Both the position numbers and the translations under genes were made by a program. From Pseudomonas hormoni (GTDB lineage Bacteria; Pseudomonadota; Gammaproteobacteria; Pseudomonadales; Pseudomonadaceae): a stretch of DNA of 64,000 bases. The number at the start of each line of letters is the position of its first letter. The first letter of the stretch is position 1. The notes below the pieces were generated by a model, which ran no database searches, was not told the origin of the DNA, and saw nothing but the letters and a program-made list of their open reading frames with translations. The stretch covers positions 1,307,001 to 1,371,000 of the forward strand of contig NZ_CP075566.1 of NCBI RefSeq assembly GCF_018502625.1. The letters run 5' to 3'. Of the stretch, positions 60,452-64,000 are shown one piece after another.

Positions 60452-60565
60452 GCTGAGTGCGCGCAAAACCCTGCGCTTGACCTCACCTTGTAGCCACTAT
60501 ATATAGCGGTGCCGCGTCAGGCGCCAACCGCCTTTCACTTCTAGAATTCAGGAATTTTCTGATCC

Positions 60566-63193
60566 ATGGGCAAATCGCTGGTCATTGTGGAATCCCCGGC
60601 TAAGGCCAAGACCATCAACAAGTATCTGGGTAACCAATACGTGGTGAAGTCGAGTATCGGCCATATCCGAGACCTGCCCACCAGCGGTTCGGCTAGCGCC
60701 AGCAAAGAGCCAGCCGCCAAGCGCGGCAAGGCCGCCGCGGGTGAAGGTCCGGTGCTCACGCCGAAAGAGAAAGCGCGCAAGCAGCTGGTCTCGCGCATGG
60801 GTGTCGATCCCGATCATGGCTGGAAAGCCAAGTACGAGATCCTCCCGGGCAAGGAAAAGGTCATCGAAGAGCTGCGCCGGCTCGCCAAGGATGCTGACAC
60901 CATCTATCTCGCAACCGACTTGGATCGCGAGGGGGAAGCCATTGCCTGGCACCTGCGCGAAGCCATCGGTGGTGACGACAGCCGCTACAAGCGCGTGGTG
61001 TTCAACGAAATCACCAAAAAGGCGATTCAGGAAGCCTTCTCCAAGCCGGGCGAGCTGGACATCGACCGTGTCAACGCCCAGCAGGCGCGTCGTTTCCTCG
61101 ACCGCGTGGTGGGTTACATGGTTTCGCCGCTGCTGTGGGCCAAGATCGCCCGTGGCCTGTCCGCCGGTCGTGTGCAATCGGTTGCCGTGAAGCTGGTGGT
61201 CGAGCGTGAACGCGAAATCCGTGCGTTCAACCCGGAAGAGTACTGGGAAGTCCACGCCGACCTCGGCACCGCGAAGGGTGCCACCGTGCGCTTCGACGTC
61301 GCTCGCGAGAAGGGCGAAGCCTTCAAGCCGCTGAACGAAGCCCAGGCCATGGCCGCGCTGGAGAAGCTCAAGGCTTCCAGCTACAGCATCGTCAAGCGCG
61401 AAGACAAGCCGACCAGCAGCAAACCGTCGGCGCCGTTCATCACATCCACCCTGCAACAGGCTGCGAGCAACCGCCTGGGCTTCGGTGTGAAGAAAACCAT
61501 GATGATGGCCCAGCGTTTGTACGAAGCCGGCTACATCACGTATATGCGTACCGACTCCACCAACCTCTCGGCCGATGCCGTGACGATGGCGCGTACTTAT
61601 ATTGAAGGCGAGTTCGGCAAGAAGTACCTGCCGGAAACCCCGAACGTCTACAGCAGCAAGGAAGGCGCACAAGAGGCTCACGAAGCGATTCGTCCGTCCG
61701 ACGCCAACACCGAGCCAAGCAAGCTGTCGGGCATGGAGCGTGATGCAGAGCGGCTCTACGAGCTGATCTGGCGCCAGTTCCTCGCCTGCCAGATGCTGCC
61801 GGCCCAATACCTGTCGACCACGGTCACCGTCGGTGCCGGCGATTTCGAGCTGCGCGCCAAGGGCCGCATCCTGAAGTTCGACGGTTACACCCGCGTCATG
61901 CCGCAAATCGCCAAGCCTGGCGATGACGACGTGCTGCCGGACATGGCCCAGGGCGACGCGATGAAGCTGATCAAGCTTGATCCGACCCAGCACTTCACCA
62001 AGCCACCGGCGCGTTACTCGGAAGCTAGCCTGGTGAAAGAAATGGAAAAACGCGGTATCGGTCGTCCTTCGACCTACGCGGCGATCATTTCGACCATCCA
62101 GGACCGCGGCTACGTCGCGCTGCACAACCGTCGCTTCTATTCGGAAAAGATGGGTGACATCGTCACCGAGCGGCTGTCCGAGAGCTTCTCCAATCTCATG
62201 GACTATGGCTTCACCGCCGGCATGGAAGAGAACCTCGATGACGTGGCCCAAGGCGAACGCGACTGGAAAAACGTGTTGGACGAGTTCTACGGCGACTTCA
62301 AGAAGAAGCTCGAAGTAGCCGAAAGCCCGGAAAGTGGCATGCGTGCCAATCAGCCGGTCATGACGGACATTCCATGCACCACGTGCGGCCGCCCGATGCA
62401 GATCCGTACCGCGTCGACCGGCGTATTCCTCGGCTGCTCGGGTTACAGCCTGCCGCCGAAAGAACGCTGCAAGGCTACCGTCAACCTGGTGCCGGGTGAT
62501 GAAATCGCGGCGGACGACGAGGGTGAATCGGAGTCGCTGGTTCTGCGCGGCAAGCATCGTTGCCCGATCTGCAGCACCGCGATGGACGCTTACCTGCTCG
62601 ACGAGAAGCGCAAGCTGCACATCTGCGGCAACAATCCGGATTGCGACGGCTACGAAATCGAAGAAGGCACCTATCGCATCAAGGGCTATGAAGGTCCGAG
62701 CCTGGAATGCGACAAGTGTGGCAGCGAGATGCAACTCAAGACCGGCCGTTTCGGCAAGTTCTTCGGTTGCACCAACGCAACGTGCAAGAACACCCGCAAA
62801 CTGCTGAAAAGCGGTGACGCGGCGCCGCCGAAGATGGATCCGGTGAAGATGCCTGAGCTGAAATGCGAAAAGGTCAACGACACCTACATCCTGCGCGATG
62901 GTGCTTCCGGCCTGTTCCTGGCAGCCAGCCAGTTCCCGAAAAACCGCGAGACGCGCGCTCCGCTCGTCATGGAAATCGTGCCGCACAAGGATGAGATCGA
63001 TCCGAAGTATCATTTCCTCTGTGAAGCGCCGAAGAAAGACCCGGACGGCCTCCCGGCGGTAATCCGTTACAGCCGCAAAACCAAAGAGCAGTACGTTCAG
63101 ACCGAAGTCGACGGTAAGCCGACCGGGTGGAAGGCGTACTACGACGGCGGCAAGTGGACAGTTGAAGACAAGCGTCCGGCAGCCAAAGCTTAA
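60566..63193 (+). CDS. topA: DNA topoisomerase I
   Basis: Type IA topoisomerase that relaxes negative supercoils, 875 residues. The start [20 protein letters not shown] opens the Toprim domain. A basic, Ser/Ala-rich insert (about 40-70) precedes the usual [16 protein letters not shown]. The active tyrosine lies in [19 protein letters not shown]. The C-terminal region has three Cys4 zinc units beginning [26 protein letters not shown] and [19 protein letters not shown] final segment resembles the TopoI C-terminal domain of pseudomonads. Intact. Confidence 0.97.
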   Translation: MGKSLVIVESPAKAKTINKYLGNQYVVKSSIGHIRDLPTSGSASASKEPAAKRGKAAAGEGPVLTPKEKARKQLVSRMGVDPDHGWKAKYEILPGKEKVIEELRRLAKDADTIYLATDLDREGEAIAWHLREAIGGDDSRYKRVVFNEITKKAIQEAFSKPGELDIDRVNAQQARRFLDRVVGYMVSPLLWAKIARGLSAGRVQSVAVKLVVEREREIRAFNPEEYWEVHADLGTAKGATVRFDVAREKGEAFKPLNEAQAMAALEKLKASSYSIVKREDKPTSSKPSAPFITSTLQQAASNRLGFGVKKTMMMAQRLYEAGYITYMRTDSTNLSADAVTMARTYIEGEFGKKYLPETPNVYSSKEGAQEAHEAIRPSDANTEPSKLSGMERDAERLYELIWRQFLACQMLPAQYLSTTVTVGAGDFELRAKGRILKFDGYTRVMPQIAKPGDDDVLPDMAQGDAMKLIKLDPTQHFTKPPARYSEASLVKEMEKRGIGRPSTYAAIISTIQDRGYVALHNRRFYSEKMGDIVTERLSESFSNLMDYGFTAGMEENLDDVAQGERDWKNVLDEFYGDFKKKLEVAESPESGMRANQPVMTDIPCTTCGRPMQIRTASTGVFLGCSGYSLPPKERCKATVNLVPGDEIAADDEGESESLVLRGKHRCPICSTAMDAYLLDEKRKLHICGNNPDCDGYEIEEGTYRIKGYEGPSLECDKCGSEMQLKTGRFGKFFGCTNATCKNTRKLLKSGDAAPPKMDPVKMPELKCEKVNDTYILRDGASGLFLAASQFPKNRETRAPLVMEIVPHKDEIDPKYHFLCEAPKKDPDGLPAVIRYSRKTKEQYVQTEVDGKPTGWKAYYDGGKWTVEDKRPAAKA

Positions 63194-63207
63194 AGGGCTC
63201 CGACACT

Positions 63208-63252
63208 AAAAGGCCGCATGACAACCCTCGGGTTTTCATGCGGCCTTTTTGT
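63208..63252. terminator. Intrinsic terminator after topA
   Basis: AGGCCGCATGA / TCATGCGGCCT stem, A-run before and TTTTTG after, with a small CCCTCGGG inner loop structure. Confidence 0.88.
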
Positions 63253-63334
63253 TTTGGGCTTGCGGTGAGCTCGGGTGATCCACGACACTGTCTGACCTGC
63301 GTGAAGCAATTATTTCGTTGTGGAGGCTGCCGTC

Positions 63335-63859
63335 ATGGCCCACGAACTCTATACCCGTACCAACCAGAAGATTTATTTCGCCGGCCTGTCGCTAGAGGCG
63401 CTCGCGAAGGCCGAAGAGGGGCGGGCGATGAATTCCCTGGCGCTGATTCAGGCCGGGCGCGAATCGGCATTGTTTCACTTGTACGGTGCGTTGCTGGGCC
63501 TGTGCCATGAAATCGCTGGGTTCTATCGCTTGCCACAGGCCAATGCGCCTCGTGCGGAAATGCTGCTGACCCGGGAAGTGCTTGAGGCTATCGCCATTCC
63601 TGAAATGGCCGAGATGGTCGAGCTGGCGCAGAACCCCGAAACCTGGCTGGCCAAGCTACTGTCGGCGCATGCGGCACTGTTTCAGCCACCCCGCGCTCCG
63701 CACAAGCCCAAGGGCGACGTGACACAGCCGTTGATCCTGGCCGTTAACCTGGATGAAGAAGACGCGCCCGAAGAGTTGAGCCGGGAAGAACTGGAGAGTT
63801 GGCGTCAGAACCTCAAAGGTCTGGCGATCCGGTTTCGCGAAGGCTTGAACGAGTGCTGA
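63335..63859 (+). CDS. DUF6586 family conserved protein
   Basis: A 174-residue soluble helical protein starting MAHELYTRTNQKIYFAGLSL at 63335, after TGGAGG. The middle is alpha-helical with a run of acidic residues; ESALFHLYGALLGLCHEIAG is a likely core helix, and near the end is NLDEEDAPEELSREELESWR. Family name from memory (topA-linked gene before the lexA/sulA region in P. aeruginosa). No biochemical role is known to me. No membrane segment. Confidence 0.85.
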   Translation: MAHELYTRTNQKIYFAGLSLEALAKAEEGRAMNSLALIQAGRESALFHLYGALLGLCHEIAGFYRLPQANAPRAEMLLTREVLEAIAIPEMAEMVELAQNPETWLAKLLSAHAALFQPPRAPHKPKGDVTQPLILAVNLDEEDAPEELSREELESWRQNLKGLAIRFREGLNEC

Positions 63860-64000
63860 AGGATTGAGTGTTCGACGGACGGTTTCGAGAGACTGTCTGT
63901 TCAGGGATGAGCGTGCTGTCAGAAATTTCTCTTCGTAGTGGCATCTGGTCAAGATCCCGAGCGAAGCCTGGCCGATGCCTATATAATCCCCGCCTTTCGT
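63860..64000. other. Window end: start of the next promoter region
   Basis: No gene is complete. A -10-like TATAAT lies at 63982-63987, without a good -35 at the right distance, so a promoter is only suggested. The next gene begins beyond the window. Confidence 0.35.

Overview
The window is a chromosomal segment of a fluorescent Pseudomonas, probably the P. fluorescens group. Three things point there. Gene content and order largely follow what I recall of P. aeruginosa PAO1 (smc-zipA-ligA, dnaX-ybaB-recR, apt-anr-hemN-cco, acnA-rlmM-tusA, slt-uup-usp-fadBA-topA). Codon use is GC-rich. Fourteen inverted pairs of REP elements of the fluorescent-pseudomonad type (REPINs) sit between genes. Most of the window is core genome.

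Layout. 0-6.2 kb: the end of smc, then zipA, ligA and a predicted zinc metallopeptidase. 6.2-9.9 kb: the 4.5S SRP RNA, a small XRE regulator, a PAS-GGDEF-EAL protein and an orphan periplasmic solute-binding protein. 9.9-15.8 kb: dnaX, ybaB, a CurA-like reductase, recR and an acyl-CoA dehydrogenase. 15.9-34.6 kb, almost all on the minus strand: a low-oxygen respiration block with apt, anr, hemN, a SafE-like gene, ccoS, ccoI, ccoH, ccoG and two complete tandem cbb3 oxidase operons (ccoNOQP). The oxygen-sensing regulator Anr, the oxygen-independent haem enzyme HemN, the copper pump and assembly factors, and the oxidases are therefore encoded together. Anr boxes are visible upstream of hemN and of the distal ccoN2, and a near match lies upstream of ccoG. 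34.7-41 kb: an alpha/beta hydrolase, a disrupted effector-like gene, an Aer-type energy-taxis receptor and a CPBP membrane protease. 41-51 kb: acnA, rlmM, tusA, a MATE pump, pdxB, a small conserved protein and an ABC exporter. 51-64 kb: slt, uup, a universal stress protein, a membrane-anchored hypothetical, fadB-fadA, a DUF1653 protein, topA and a DUF6586 protein.

Two accessory insertions interrupt this core. The first (about 24.6-27.65 kb, between ccoG and ccoP1) holds a Phd/VapC-type toxin-antitoxin pair and two divergent paralogous secreted metallophosphoesterases. One of the two has lost nearly every metal-binding motif and reads as a pseudoenzyme. The two genes share an inverted leader sequence around a perfect palindrome. 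The second (about 35.4-38.3 kb, AT-rich) holds a large two-repeat protein ending in a PTP-like phytase domain, split by a single in-frame amber codon. These two loci are the most unusual content. Other points worth a look are degenerate catalytic motifs in the c-di-GMP protein, a minus-strand intrinsic terminator with no matching gene upstream of fadB, and a REPIN inside the cco assembly operon.
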